From positions 738,501-802,500 of the forward strand of contig NZ_CP021112.1 in assembly GCF_002119765.1 (NCBI RefSeq): a stretch of DNA of 64,000 nt, written 5' to 3'. The first letter of the stretch is position 1. Each line of letters begins with the position of its first letter. Source of the stretch: Pseudorhodoplanes sinuspersici. GTDB lineage: Bacteria > Pseudomonadota > Alphaproteobacteria > Rhizobiales > Xanthobacteraceae. Below, piece by piece: positions 7,985 through 17,297 of the stretch. The position numbers and the translations under genes were made by a program. The notes below the pieces were generated by a model that was not told the origin of the DNA, did not search any database, and saw only the letters and a program-made list of their open reading frames with translations.

Positions 7985-8944
7985 ATGAACGGGCCGAAGC
8001 TTGGTCTCGTCGGGGATGTCGGCGCCACAAACGCGCGATTCGCTCTTGTTGCGCCGGACGGGAGCATCACAGCCCCAAGAGTCTACGCCTTGGATGACTA
8101 TCCATCCATCGCCGACGCGATCGAGACATACCTGACGGAGGAATTACCAGCCAGACGACCGATGCTGGCCGTACTCGCGGTCGCCTCGCCGATAACGGGC
8201 GATCAGGTCACGCTGACGAACCACAACTGGACGTTTTCAATCGAGGGGCTTCGCAGGCGCTTTAGGTTGGAGCGGCTTCGCGTGATCAACGATTTCGCCG
8301 CCAACGCTCTCGCCATTCCCCACCTCCGCGAAGGTGATCGTACGCAGATCGGCTCCGGAGCGCCCATCGCCGACGCCCCCATCGGCGTGATCGGGCCGGG
8401 CACAGGACTTGGCGTAAGCGCGCTGGTTCCAATGGACGACGGTTCAATGCCCATTCAAGGCGAAGGCGGACACGTCACCATGGCGCCTGTCGACGAGCGT
8501 GAAGGCGCTGTGCTCGATCTCATGCGACGGCGCTACGACCACGTCTCCGCCGAGCGAATCCTGTCCGGGCCCGGCCTTGTCAACCTGTACAATGCCCTCT
8601 GTGAGTTGTCGGGGGTGCCCGCAGCGCCGTTTACTGCGCCTCAGATCACTAGCGCGCAGGTCGGCGTGGAAGATCCCCGTGCGCGGGAAGCTATGGCCAT
8701 GTTCTGTGCCATGCTCGGGACCATCGCCGGCAATCTCGCGCTGACATTTGGCGCTCGCGGCGGCATCTACATTGCCGGCGGAATCGTTCCGAGGTTGGGC
8801 GCTGCTTTCGCGAAATCGGCATTCCGTACACGGTTCGAGGCTAAAGGACGATTCACCAGCTACCTCGCTGCGATCCCGACTTATGTCATAACCCGTCCGC
8901 TACCGGCTCTTCTTGGCGCAGCAAAACTGCTCAAACGTCCCTAA
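7985..8944 (+). CDS. glk: Glucokinase
   Basis: This is a 319-residue ATP-dependent hexose kinase that makes glucose 6-phosphate. The N-terminal phosphate loop reads LVGDVGATNARFAL, with the family sugar-binding and catalytic stretch INDFAANALAIP, the GPGTGLGVS phosphate 2 motif and EGGHVTMAP. Length matches the bacterial Glk family (about 320). It lies just after two gene remnants, and the convergent PfkB-type gene follows 40 bp away. The ribosome-binding site is weak. Confidence 0.92.
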   Translation: MNGPKLGLVGDVGATNARFALVAPDGSITAPRVYALDDYPSIADAIETYLTEELPARRPMLAVLAVASPITGDQVTLTNHNWTFSIEGLRRRFRLERLRVINDFAANALAIPHLREGDRTQIGSGAPIADAPIGVIGPGTGLGVSALVPMDDGSMPIQGEGGHVTMAPVDEREGAVLDLMRRRYDHVSAERILSGPGLVNLYNALCELSGVPAAPFTAPQITSAQVGVEDPRAREAMAMFCAMLGTIAGNLALTFGARGGIYIAGGIVPRLGAAFAKSAFRTRFEAKGRFTSYLAAIPTYVITRPLPALLGAAKLLKRP

Positions 8945-8984
8945 TGCCGCGCCACCCAGAATGAAAACGGCCAGCTTGTGAGTT

Positions 8985-9923
8985 TCAGATCGTCCGTATG
9001 TTGACGTCACCAAGCAGCCGCTCCACGTCCTCCCGTCGGCAGAGATCTGTTCCCGGCGTAAGCAAGGCGGCGGACCCGGCGGCCACGCCGTACCGGAACG
9101 CGTTCTGCAGGCCATGGCCTGAGCAGAGGCTCCAGATCATGGCACCCAGAAAGCTATCTCCTGCTCCAACCGTACTGACAGGCTTGATGGGGATGGCAGG
9201 TGCATACAAGGCCTGATCGCGCGTGACCAGCAGAGCGCCTTTATCTCCGAGCGTCAATGCAACGACCTCGGCGCATCCATCCGTGACAAGTTTGCGGCAT
9301 GCCGCAACCCAATCACGTTCGCCACTAAGCGCCCTGTCGGCCAGTTCCCTCAACTCGCGGAGACTTGGCTTGAGTAAATACACGCCTGCTTTCACTACGG
9401 CCTTGAGGGCAGCTCCGGAACTATCGACAACCATCTTCGTGCCCGCCTCGTTCGCAGCCTTCGCGATCCTGCCATAGAAATCCTCCGGCACTCCGGGAGG
9501 TAAGCTGCCACTGGCCACCACGAAGTGCGGTTGCCCTTCAAACGACACAAAAGCATCGAGACAGGCACGCCATTCCGCTTCACTCAGTCGCGGCCCCGGC
9601 AACACGAAACGATATTGCTGTCCGGTTTCCGTTTCGGAAACCGTGAAGTCTTCCCGTGTCTCTTCCGCTATGGGGATGCTCAGACTGCGAATGTCCTCTC
9701 GATCTGTGAGGCGTCGCAGCAATTGACCGAGCACGCCACCCGTTGGATACAGCGCCACAACATCGGCACCAAACCGGCGGGCAACGCGCGCCACGTTGAT
9801 GCCACCACCACCCGGGTCGCGTCGAGTCGGTCCGCATCTCAGCTTGTGGTCAGGCGTCACGCGTCCGACGGCGGTCGAAGTATCGATTGCGGGATTGATC
9901 GTAAGCGTAATGATGTCCGCCAT
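8985..9923 (-). CDS. PfkB-family 1-phosphofructokinase / 6-phosphofructokinase II
   Basis: This is a 312-residue ribokinase-superfamily sugar-phosphate kinase. The start MADIITLTINPAIDTS is typical of FruK/PfkB/LacC proteins, followed by the GGGGINVARVARRFGA motif near residue 40 and the C-terminal GAGDSFLGA with the catalytic Asp. With the convergent glucokinase it suggests a small glycolytic module. Substrate choice (fructose 6-phosphate, fructose 1-phosphate or tagatose 6-phosphate) cannot be settled from motifs alone; no PTS gene is nearby, which favours the Pfk role. Confidence 0.85.
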   Translation of the reverse strand: MADIITLTINPAIDTSTAVGRVTPDHKLRCGPTRRDPGGGGINVARVARRFGADVVALYPTGGVLGQLLRRLTDREDIRSLSIPIAEETREDFTVSETETGQQYRFVLPGPRLSEAEWRACLDAFVSFEGQPHFVVASGSLPPGVPEDFYGRIAKAANEAGTKMVVDSSGAALKAVVKAGVYLLKPSLRELRELADRALSGERDWVAACRKLVTDGCAEVVALTLGDKGALLVTRDQALYAPAIPIKPVSTVGAGDSFLGAMIWSLCSGHGLQNAFRYGVAAGSAALLTPGTDLCRREDVERLLGDVNIRTI

Positions 9924-10081
9924 AGACAGCCCGTTGCTACTTTCCTTGCGGCGACAATGGTGACGTATGATGTCGTCACATCACCGTCGAACCCTTGGCC
10001 AGTATGCAAGAATACAAGATTAAGCCTGGATCAGCGATTCAAGGCGAACGAGGCTACCTCCTTGAAACCACGCTATCATCG

Positions 10082-10540
10082 TCAGACCGCTGCCCCGAGC
10101 AGCATTCCGATATGGCCGTCCCCCCACATAGGCAGGAGAATGCGAGAATATGTTCCTGACTCGTGGGGAGCCGCTGTTTTCTCTGAAACATGCTGGTAAT
10201 ACGTCGGCGCGCGCCCTTCAATGGCTGCGCTGCCTTGCGACAGAAGATACTGAAATGGAGTGCGTATCTCGATCTTATCGGCAAACTGGCTGTGAACGTC
10301 TCCGCCGTACCGGTCCGTCAACTCCCGCCCGACAATGTTGAATCTGAGGCGCAGGGGCTCTTCGAAGACGTCAATCAGCATCAATTTGTCCGAAAGGTCC
10401 GGCAGCATCGATAAATTAACATCATCCCAAAACGGCATATCGTTTCTGCTTCGCTTCAGGCTCTCCCAGTAAGCTAGAACGCGAATCAAATTAGGCTCGA
10501 TCTTGTCGGGGACGGAGTAAGGTCTGGCTGGCGGCGTCAT
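10082..10540 (-). CDS. Small PAS-domain protein
   Basis: This is a cytoplasmic protein of about 152 residues consisting of one PAS_5-like domain, a type common in Hyphomicrobiales. Visible features are PFWDDVNLSMLPDLSDKLMLIDV, here as PFWDDVNLSML then PDLSDKLMLIDV, then RLRFNIVGRELTDRYGGD and YSRILLPMWGDGHIGMLLGA. There is no output domain, so it is a stand-alone sensor or binding module. The ATG at 10540 is chosen because GAGG stands 7 bp before it; ATGs at 10555 and 10597 are possible. The ligand is unknown. Confidence 0.65.
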   Translation of the reverse strand: MTPPARPYSVPDKIEPNLIRVLAYWESLKRSRNDMPFWDDVNLSMLPDLSDKLMLIDVFEEPLRLRFNIVGRELTDRYGGDVHSQFADKIEIRTPFQYLLSQGSAAIEGRAPTYYQHVSEKTAAPHESGTYSRILLPMWGDGHIGMLLGAAV

Positions 10541-10637
10541 GAGGTCACCTCGCATCACAAGACAGGCACAAGTTCGGTCCTCAATATTCCATTTCATAGG
10601 CTCACGAAATCAGCAAAAAAATCACTATGGGATCAGC

Positions 10638-10814
10638 TCACCCTTCCAGTTTTTCGAGCTCTCTTGTGAAAGCCTCATCGAGTTGGCGTGTCACCTCGAC
10701 AAACAACGCATCGTCCAATCCCGCAACCTTCAACGCATTGCGGAGCCGGCACAATGTCGTCTCGTCAGGCGTGGCCTGATCCAGGCCAAGGCAAAGCGCC
10801 GGAACGACACCCAT
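10638..10814 (-). pseudogene. Remnant of an IS5-type transposase
   Basis: A 58-codon open stretch reads GLDQATPDETTLCRLRNAL then KVAGLDDALFVEVTRQLDEA. It matches the N-terminal region of IS5-family DDE transposases, where PDETTLCRFRH...L is conserved. The rest of the transposase, including the DDE residues, is absent, and no terminal inverted repeats were seen. It sits directly downstream of the acetoacetyl-CoA synthetase gene and is probably the scar of an old insertion. Confidence 0.68.
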
Positions 10815-10840
10815 CTGTGTTATCGCGTTGGAGACGTCAA

Positions 10841-12796
10841 TTACGTCCGCAATTCCGCCAGTCCCTCATACAGCTTCAACGCTTCCGGATTGGCCAATGC
10901 CTCGGTGTTCTTCACCGCACGGCCATGCACCACATCGCGCACGGCGAGTTCGGTAATCTTGCCGGATTTGGTGCGCGGAATGTCGGCGATCTGGATGATC
11001 TTGGCCGGCACATGGCGCGGCGAGGCGCCGGTACGGATCTTCTTCTTGATGGTGTCGCGCAAGTTGTCGTCGAGCGTGACGCCCTCCTTGCAGCGCACGA
11101 ACAGTACGACGCGCACATCATTGTCGAAATCCTGGCCGATAGCGATCGCCTCCAGCACTTCCGGGATCTGCTCGACCTGGGCGTAGATTTCCGCCGTGCC
11201 GATGCGCACGCCGCCGGGATTGAGCGTTGCGTCGGAGCGGCCATGGATGATCAGACCGCCATGTTTCGTCCATTCGGCAAAGTCGCCATGGCACCACACG
11301 TTCGGAAAACGCTCGAAATAGGCGGCGCGATATTTCTTTCCATCCGGATCGTTCCAGAACATGACCGGCATCGAGGTGAAGGGGCGCGTGCAAACAAGTT
11401 CGCCCTTCTCCTGTTCGATATGCTGGCCGTCGTCGGACCACACATCCACCGCCATGCCGAGCCCAGCCGCCTGGATCTCGCCGCGATACACCGGCGCAGT
11501 CGGATCGCCGAGCACGAAGCACGACACGATGTCGGTGCCGCCGGAAATCGAGGCGAGATGCAGGTCGCTCTTGATGTCGGAATAGACGTAATCGAAGCTT
11601 TCGGCGGCAAGCGGTGAGCCGGTCGATGTCATCACGCGGACCGACGACAGATCGTGCGTCTTAGCCGGATGCACGTCCGCTTTCTTCAGCGCATCGATAT
11701 ATTTCGCGCTCGTGCCGAACAGCGTGATCTTCTCGTCCTGCGCATATTCGAACAGCACATCGGGCTTGGGCGCGAAGGGCGAGCCGTCCCACAGAATGAG
11801 CGTCGCACCGGCGCCGATGCCGGAGACCAGCCAATTCCACATCATCCAGCCGAGCGTGGTGAAATAGAACACGCGGTCGCCCTCGCGCACGTCGCTCTGC
11901 AGACGATGCTCTTTGAGATGCTGCAATAATGTGCCGCCACCGCCATGCACGATGCATTTCGGCACGCCGGTCGTGCCGGACGAATAGAGAATGTAGACCG
12001 GGTGGTTGAATGGCACGCGCTCGTAGATGACGGGCTTGGCCGTGAAGGGCGCAAGGAACGCCTCAAGCGTCACCGCGCGCGGCACGGCGGCGGCAACTTT
12101 ATCGGCTATCTTGAGATACGGGACGATGATGACTTTTTGTGCGGTCGGAAGCTGGCCCGCAATGTGGGTCAGCCGGTCGGTGAGATCGATCGCCTTGCCA
12201 TTGTACCAATAACCATCGACGGCCAAGAACACCTTCGGCTCGATCTGGCCGAAGCGATCAAGCACGCCGCGCTCGCCGAAATCCGGCGAACAGGACGACC
12301 AGATCGCGCCAATCGACGTCACTGCCAGCATCAGCGCCACCGATTCGGGCAGATTCGGCAGCATGGCAGCGACGCGGTCGCCCTTGCCGACGCCGGCGGC
12401 CTTCAACGCCTGCTGCGCGCGCGACACCAGCGCATGAACGTCGTCCCAGGTCAGGCGGTACGAGACCTTGTCCTCACCGCGGAATACCATCGCGTCGCCG
12501 GAGCCGGTCTTGCGCAGAAGATTCTCGGCAAAATTGATCGACGCGTCGGGGAAAAACTGCGCGCCCGGCATCCTGTCGCCGTCGATCAGCCGCCGCCCAC
12601 CTTTATCACCAATGACGCCGCAATAATCCCACACCTGATCCCAGAACAGGCCCGGATGGGCGACCGACCAAGCATGTAAGTCCTTGTAACTCGTCAGGGA
12701 GAGGCCATGGCGGTCGTTGACCTGCCGCATGAAATCCATGACCTGGGTGGCGGCCACGCGTTCGGGGCTCGGTATCCACAGCGGTTTGTCAGTCAT
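10841..12796 (-). CDS. acsA-like (aacS): Acetoacetyl-CoA synthetase
   Basis: This is a 651-residue ANL-superfamily enzyme that activates acetoacetate with ATP and CoA, used in ketone-body or polyhydroxybutyrate breakdown. The AMP-binding core is YILYSSGTTGVPKCIVHGGGG, here as YILYSSGTTGVPK then CIVHGGGG; other motifs are GWMMWNWL, the STGSPL loop, and the C-terminal hinge and lysine region RTKSGKITELAVRDV. Length and the N-terminal PSPERVAATQVMDFM are typical of AacS rather than acetyl-CoA synthetase. It is monocistronic and divergent from the AsmA-like gene. Confidence 0.94.
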   Translation of the reverse strand: MTDKPLWIPSPERVAATQVMDFMRQVNDRHGLSLTSYKDLHAWSVAHPGLFWDQVWDYCGVIGDKGGRRLIDGDRMPGAQFFPDASINFAENLLRKTGSGDAMVFRGEDKVSYRLTWDDVHALVSRAQQALKAAGVGKGDRVAAMLPNLPESVALMLAVTSIGAIWSSCSPDFGERGVLDRFGQIEPKVFLAVDGYWYNGKAIDLTDRLTHIAGQLPTAQKVIIVPYLKIADKVAAAVPRAVTLEAFLAPFTAKPVIYERVPFNHPVYILYSSGTTGVPKCIVHGGGGTLLQHLKEHRLQSDVREGDRVFYFTTLGWMMWNWLVSGIGAGATLILWDGSPFAPKPDVLFEYAQDEKITLFGTSAKYIDALKKADVHPAKTHDLSSVRVMTSTGSPLAAESFDYVYSDIKSDLHLASISGGTDIVSCFVLGDPTAPVYRGEIQAAGLGMAVDVWSDDGQHIEQEKGELVCTRPFTSMPVMFWNDPDGKKYRAAYFERFPNVWCHGDFAEWTKHGGLIIHGRSDATLNPGGVRIGTAEIYAQVEQIPEVLEAIAIGQDFDNDVRVVLFVRCKEGVTLDDNLRDTIKKKIRTGASPRHVPAKIIQIADIPRTKSGKITELAVRDVVHGRAVKNTEALANPEALKLYEGLAELRT

Positions 12797-12985
12797 TCAC
12801 ATGTCCCCCTTCGACGCCTTTCTCAATTTACCCGCGCCGCCATAAACCACAAAAGACACATCAAAAGACACTTGCTTGTGAGGGGACTTGCAGGCCACGA
12901 AAGGGTCACAGACCAGTGTACAAGGTTGGCGGGTGGGATTGGCGGCCGGTATAGTCCGTGCTGCCTTGCATTCGGAATAAAACTC

Positions 12986-15034
12986 TTGTCAGCGGTCACT
13001 GGCTTCAAGCGCCTGGGTCTTGCCGTTTTCGTCCTGATCCTGGGCGTATTCGGCGCACTCGCGGTGGTCTCGTTCCTGATCCCGCAGGATCAGGTGCGCG
13101 ATGCCGTGAAATCGGAGATTCGCAGCGTCACTGGACTCGATCCGGACCTGCGCGGCGGCGTCTCTGTGTCGCTTTTTCCCTATGGGAAGGTCGAGCTTTG
13201 GGACGTCGCGCTGGGCGACAGTGCCGGCGAACCGCCGCTGCATGCCTCACGGCTGGTGGCCCGCCTGAGCTTCCTGCCGCTCCTGTTCGGTCAGGTCGAG
13301 ATCGCCGACATCACTCTCGCCGACCCGCGAATCGTGGTGACGGTCGATTCGAAAGGCCGCTCGAACTGGTCGCCGCTGCTGACCTCGCTGACACGCGCCT
13401 TCGACACCAAACAGCGGCTGACCGACGATGTGCCGTCATTTTCTGAAATCCGCATCAACAGCGGTACCATCGTGGTGCGCGACGATTACCGGCAGGTCTA
13501 TGAATATGTGTCGGGCGCCGACCTGTCGCTTGCCTGGCCGGCGATTTCGCGCAGCTTCGCGGTCACCGGTACCGCCCGCTATCGCGGCGAGATGCTGGAT
13601 ATCGGCGTCACCCTCGGCAATTTCGCCGCTGCCTTGCAGGGCGACCGCTCGGCGCTGAAAGTGCGGGTGGCCGGCGAACCGCTCAAACTGGCTTTCGACG
13701 GCGCCATCGCCACCCGCCCGACCCTCAAGATCGAGGGGGCGACCTCGATCGATTCGCTGTCGCTGCGTCAGGCGATCGCCTGGATGGGCAAGAAGCCGCT
13801 GCCCGGCGGCGGCTTCGAACGCTTCTCGCTGAAGGCCCAGACCAACGTGCTCGGCGGCACGATCGCGCTGTCACAGGTCAATCTCGAACTCGACGGCAAC
13901 ACGGCCGAAGGCGTCCTGACCTTCGTGGTCGACGGCCGCCAGACCCTCCAGGGCACGCTGGCCGCCGATGCGCTGGACCTGACATCCTATCTCTCGACCG
14001 TCCGCCTGCTCGCCGCGCCGGATCGCGAATGGAGCCGCACGCCGATCGACCTCGACGGCCTGACCACCGCTGATCTCGATCTGCGGTTGTCCGCCGCCAA
14101 GATCATGATCGGTACGGCGCAGCTCGGCCGCACCGCCATCGCGACCAATCTGCGCGCCGGCAAGCTCGGCATTACCGTCGGCGAGGCCCGCGGGTTTGGC
14201 GGCGTGATCCGCGGCAACATCAATCTCGCCAAAGCCGAACAGGGCGCGGCCTTCGCCTCGCAAATCGTTTTCGACAACGTCAATCTCGAGCGCTGCATCG
14301 GCGAACTGTTCGGCATCAAGCGGATCGACGCCAAAGGCAGCCTGACCTTCGCCCTCGAAGGCACCGGGCAGAGCGTTTATGCGCTGACCCGCACGCTGGA
14401 AGGTGAGGCGACACTGACCGCCAACAAGGGCGCCCTCACCGGACTGAATGTCGAGCAATTGCTACGGCGGCTGGAGCGGCGTCCGCTGTCGGGTGGCAGT
14501 GAATTCCGCAGCGGGCGAACGCCATTCGAAACTCTCAGCGTGCAGGTCAAGATTGCCAAGGGTAATGCGACCGTCGAGGCCGTCGACTTGCGCGGGCAGA
14601 CGGTGCAGCTCGCGCTGGAAGGCGAAGCGTCGATCCCGGCACGCGATCTCGACCTGAAAGGTGTCGCGACGCTGGTTTCGGCCAGTGCCGACCGCAAAGC
14701 CTTTGAGCTTCCGTTTGTGGTGCAGGGCCGCTGGGACGACCCGGTGATGCTGCCCGATGCGCAAATCCTGATCCAGCGCTCGGGTGCGGCAGCGCCGCTG
14801 CTGGAGGCGCTGCGCCGTCATAATCGTGAAGAGCGCAATGAGACGGCCCCGGCCGCCATCCCGACATTACCGGCATTGACCTCCGAACCGGTCGCCCCGA
14901 CTGCCGCCACAGCGCCGCTCGCGACCAAGGAAGCCGGAGCCCAGACAACGCCCGGCGCAACCACGATCGAACCGACCGCCCCTACTCTGCCGCTGCCGGC
15001 GGTCACCACCGCCCCGGCCGCCAAGGTCGAATAA
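12986..15034 (+). CDS. AsmA-family envelope protein
   Basis: This is an inner-membrane-anchored periplasmic protein of about 682 residues. One hydrophobic helix (LGLAVFVLILGVFGALAVVSF) is followed by an AsmA N-terminal domain with alternating beta-strand character and an AsmA_2-like C-terminal domain. The last 70 residues are rich in Ala/Pro/Thr and probably disordered. AsmA-like proteins are linked to phospholipid transport to the outer membrane. The frame is open further upstream, but no ATG precedes the membrane helix well. I place the start at TTG 12986, which has GGAAT upstream; this start is uncertain. Confidence 0.8.
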   Translation: MSAVTGFKRLGLAVFVLILGVFGALAVVSFLIPQDQVRDAVKSEIRSVTGLDPDLRGGVSVSLFPYGKVELWDVALGDSAGEPPLHASRLVARLSFLPLLFGQVEIADITLADPRIVVTVDSKGRSNWSPLLTSLTRAFDTKQRLTDDVPSFSEIRINSGTIVVRDDYRQVYEYVSGADLSLAWPAISRSFAVTGTARYRGEMLDIGVTLGNFAAALQGDRSALKVRVAGEPLKLAFDGAIATRPTLKIEGATSIDSLSLRQAIAWMGKKPLPGGGFERFSLKAQTNVLGGTIALSQVNLELDGNTAEGVLTFVVDGRQTLQGTLAADALDLTSYLSTVRLLAAPDREWSRTPIDLDGLTTADLDLRLSAAKIMIGTAQLGRTAIATNLRAGKLGITVGEARGFGGVIRGNINLAKAEQGAAFASQIVFDNVNLERCIGELFGIKRIDAKGSLTFALEGTGQSVYALTRTLEGEATLTANKGALTGLNVEQLLRRLERRPLSGGSEFRSGRTPFETLSVQVKIAKGNATVEAVDLRGQTVQLALEGEASIPARDLDLKGVATLVSASADRKAFELPFVVQGRWDDPVMLPDAQILIQRSGAAAPLLEALRRHNREERNETAPAAIPTLPALTSEPVAPTAATAPLATKEAGAQTTPGATTIEPTAPTLPLPAVTTAPAAKVE

Positions 15035-15047
15035 TCCGAACCGAGAG

Positions 15048-16079
15048 TTACACCGCGCGCAGCATGCCCGTCTTCGGATGGCAATTGCGATATTCGAAGA
15101 ATTGCTCATCCGCTGCGGCGACCGTCACCTCGTGATAAAGACGCAGCTTCGCGGACGGTCCGAGCGCCATCAGATACTTCATCGCCGCGCCAAAGATGGC
15201 GACATGGGTCGGATGCGATTCCGCCCAGCGTTCGAGTGCGCTAAGGCTCTTCCACCAGCTCATGCCGAAAGACTTCTCGACTGATTTCCCATCCGCACCG
15301 ACGACGCGCATGTAGCGACTCGCGAAACAGCCGCAAGACAGCCCCTCGTCGCGAAGAAAGTCCATGCCCACACGCAGCACAGGCTCAACATCATCGAGAT
15401 AGAGCTGACGCTCGCTTGCGTCCGTATCCGTCCAGTCCTGGCCGGAGCGGATGAGACACAGATTCTCGTGCGGCACGACGCGCAGATAGCCGTTCGCACC
15501 GGTGGCCTGCGGCGAACCGGCTGGCGCCATGTCGCTCGTCTGGCTCAGTGGAATGCGATCGCGCATGCCGCCCCAATAGGCGTGCTCCTGCACCATGTCG
15601 CTCAAGCCATCGGCGACAACGGCGATGCCTTCCATACGTCCGGCCGATGAGAACAGTGTTTCATAGCGTGTGATGGACGGGCGCAGGATTTCCGTGAAGA
15701 AGCCGAACGGCACATTCGTTTTATCCTCGCCAGCCCATGCCGCGCCATAAGACGCGAACCAGGAATCAAAGCGCGCCGGATCATCCCAATAGGCGATTGT
15801 GATGATTGTCTCGTAACCTGCTTCATCGGTGTAGCGCGCGCGATCCCAGTGGCCGGGACCGTCTTCCGCCTTGAAAGCGGTTACAGCCTGCTCGAGTGGT
15901 GCGCTCGCGGCTTGCTCATCGGCTGCAAGAAACTGCAGCCCGAAATACGCCATCACGACGCGTGCGACGCTCGGCTTGTGGCGGGCGACGAAGGCCGGAT
16001 ATGGTGGCACATAATCATCGCCGACGCGCGGATGTCGCGTGCGCGCTGTTTTGAGGTGATCGGGTATCGCCGATTCCAT
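15048..16079 (-). CDS. oxd: Heme-dependent aldoxime dehydratase
   Basis: This is a 343-residue cytoplasmic enzyme that dehydrates aldoximes (R-CH=NOH) to nitriles using ferrous heme b. The C-terminal part carries SHPTHVAIFGAAMKYL and KLRLYHEVTVAAADEQFFEY, which ends in NCHPKTGML. The His in THVAIFG (about residue 292) is the likely heme ligand and the His in LYHEV (about 316) the likely catalytic distal residue, by comparison with the OxdA/OxdB family. The ATG at 16079 overlaps the nitrilase stop by one base (TGATG), so the two enzymes are co-translated. Confidence 0.9.
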   Translation of the reverse strand: MESAIPDHLKTARTRHPRVGDDYVPPYPAFVARHKPSVARVVMAYFGLQFLAADEQAASAPLEQAVTAFKAEDGPGHWDRARYTDEAGYETIITIAYWDDPARFDSWFASYGAAWAGEDKTNVPFGFFTEILRPSITRYETLFSSAGRMEGIAVVADGLSDMVQEHAYWGGMRDRIPLSQTSDMAPAGSPQATGANGYLRVVPHENLCLIRSGQDWTDTDASERQLYLDDVEPVLRVGMDFLRDEGLSCGCFASRYMRVVGADGKSVEKSFGMSWWKSLSALERWAESHPTHVAIFGAAMKYLMALGPSAKLRLYHEVTVAAADEQFFEYRNCHPKTGMLRAV

Positions 16080-17143
16080 CACGCGGCCTCCTCACCGTCC
16101 TCCTTCACAAGCGCAAGGATCTCGGCACGCGCAGCCGCGACGGCCGGCGCCTCCTCGCCGCGGCGCGCAAGGTCCGCCTCGCCGCGGCTCTTTGGAACGA
16201 CTCGATCACCTGGTGTCTTGTCGAGCAGCAGGCGCGTCACATCCGGCCGTGCATAATGACCGGCGGGATCGGCTGCGGCCTTCGCGAGGGAGATCATGCC
16301 AAGATCGAGATCGGCATAGACGAGCCCTTCCTCATTCTCCGGCAAAGGCGCATGCATCAACTGCCCGTCGGGCGCATAGATTGTCGCGAAGCCGCCGCCT
16401 GCGAGCAGCAACTGCTTCTTCACGTCGTCGGTGCAGAGCATGTCGACCATCTCTTTCGACACCGTCGCACACGGCGCGATGACGAAGCACCCGCCTTCGA
16501 CGGCGTAGATGCGACTTGCCGCGTTGTTCACCTCCGGTCCAAGCGCATAGGCGCCGCCGCGATACAGCGAGAAGCTGGGCCAGGCTGCGATATGCACCTG
16601 CTCGTTCTGCGCATACATCGCGTATTTCGAGAGCGGCTGCAGATGCTCCCAGCAGCACAGCGCGCCGACGCGGCCGAGCGGCGTATCGAACACCGAAAGA
16701 TCCGAGCCATCGCCTTCGCCGAACACGGTGCGCTCGACATGCGTCGGCTTCAGCTTCCTTCGCATCGCAATGGTGCCGCCATCGGGCCCGATGATCCACT
16801 GACCCATGTAGAGGCTACCGCCCTGCTTCTCGCTGTGGCCCATGACAACCATGATGTTATTGTCTTTTGCCGCCTTGGCGAGGCGATCGGCCTGCAGCGA
16901 GCCATAGACCAGCGAATTATCGTGATAGCGCTGGACGAATTGCATGCCCCATGCGGGCGAATCCAGCCAGACGAACCACGGATAGCCGGGAATGAATGTT
17001 TCCGGAAAGGCGATCAGCGACGCGCCGTTCGAGGCGGCCTCCTCAATCAGCGCGACCGATTTGTCGACCGTGGCCTCGAGATCGAGGAAAACGGGCGAGG
17101 CCTGAACCGCAGCGGCCTTGAACTTCGGATGATCGACGGACAT
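16079..17143 (-). CDS. Nitrilase
   Basis: This is a 354-residue carbon-nitrogen hydrolase that converts nitriles to carboxylic acid and ammonia. The catalytic triad is visible: Glu48 in FPETFIPGYP, Lys130 in MRRKLKPTHVER, and Cys164 in ALCCWEHLQPL. The CWE motif and PTHVER are characteristic of true nitrilases rather than amidases. The gene precedes and overlaps the aldoxime dehydratase gene, giving a complete aldoxime-to-acid route. It is divergent from an AraC-family gene 154 bp away. Confidence 0.93.
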   Translation of the reverse strand: MSVDHPKFKAAAVQASPVFLDLEATVDKSVALIEEAASNGASLIAFPETFIPGYPWFVWLDSPAWGMQFVQRYHDNSLVYGSLQADRLAKAAKDNNIMVVMGHSEKQGGSLYMGQWIIGPDGGTIAMRRKLKPTHVERTVFGEGDGSDLSVFDTPLGRVGALCCWEHLQPLSKYAMYAQNEQVHIAAWPSFSLYRGGAYALGPEVNNAASRIYAVEGGCFVIAPCATVSKEMVDMLCTDDVKKQLLLAGGGFATIYAPDGQLMHAPLPENEEGLVYADLDLGMISLAKAAADPAGHYARPDVTRLLLDKTPGDRVVPKSRGEADLARRGEEAPAVAAARAEILALVKEDGEEAA

Positions 17144-17297
17144 GGCGCATCTCCTCCCAGTGCCCGCAAATCTTAGGTCGCGGCTGGATGTCCCGCTTGC
17201 TCAGGACACGCGCGAAATTTGACTGAGGATCGCATCGGCTGCCTTTTGCCTGCTTTTTCGCATAGACAGGACCGCGCCGGTTGCTACGCTAAAGACC

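Noticed and set aside
12707-12985. N-terminal extension of the AsmA-like frame
   Set aside because: The residues look like the antisense of the acetoacetyl-CoA synthetase start and of intergenic DNA, and no membrane helix precedes 12986.
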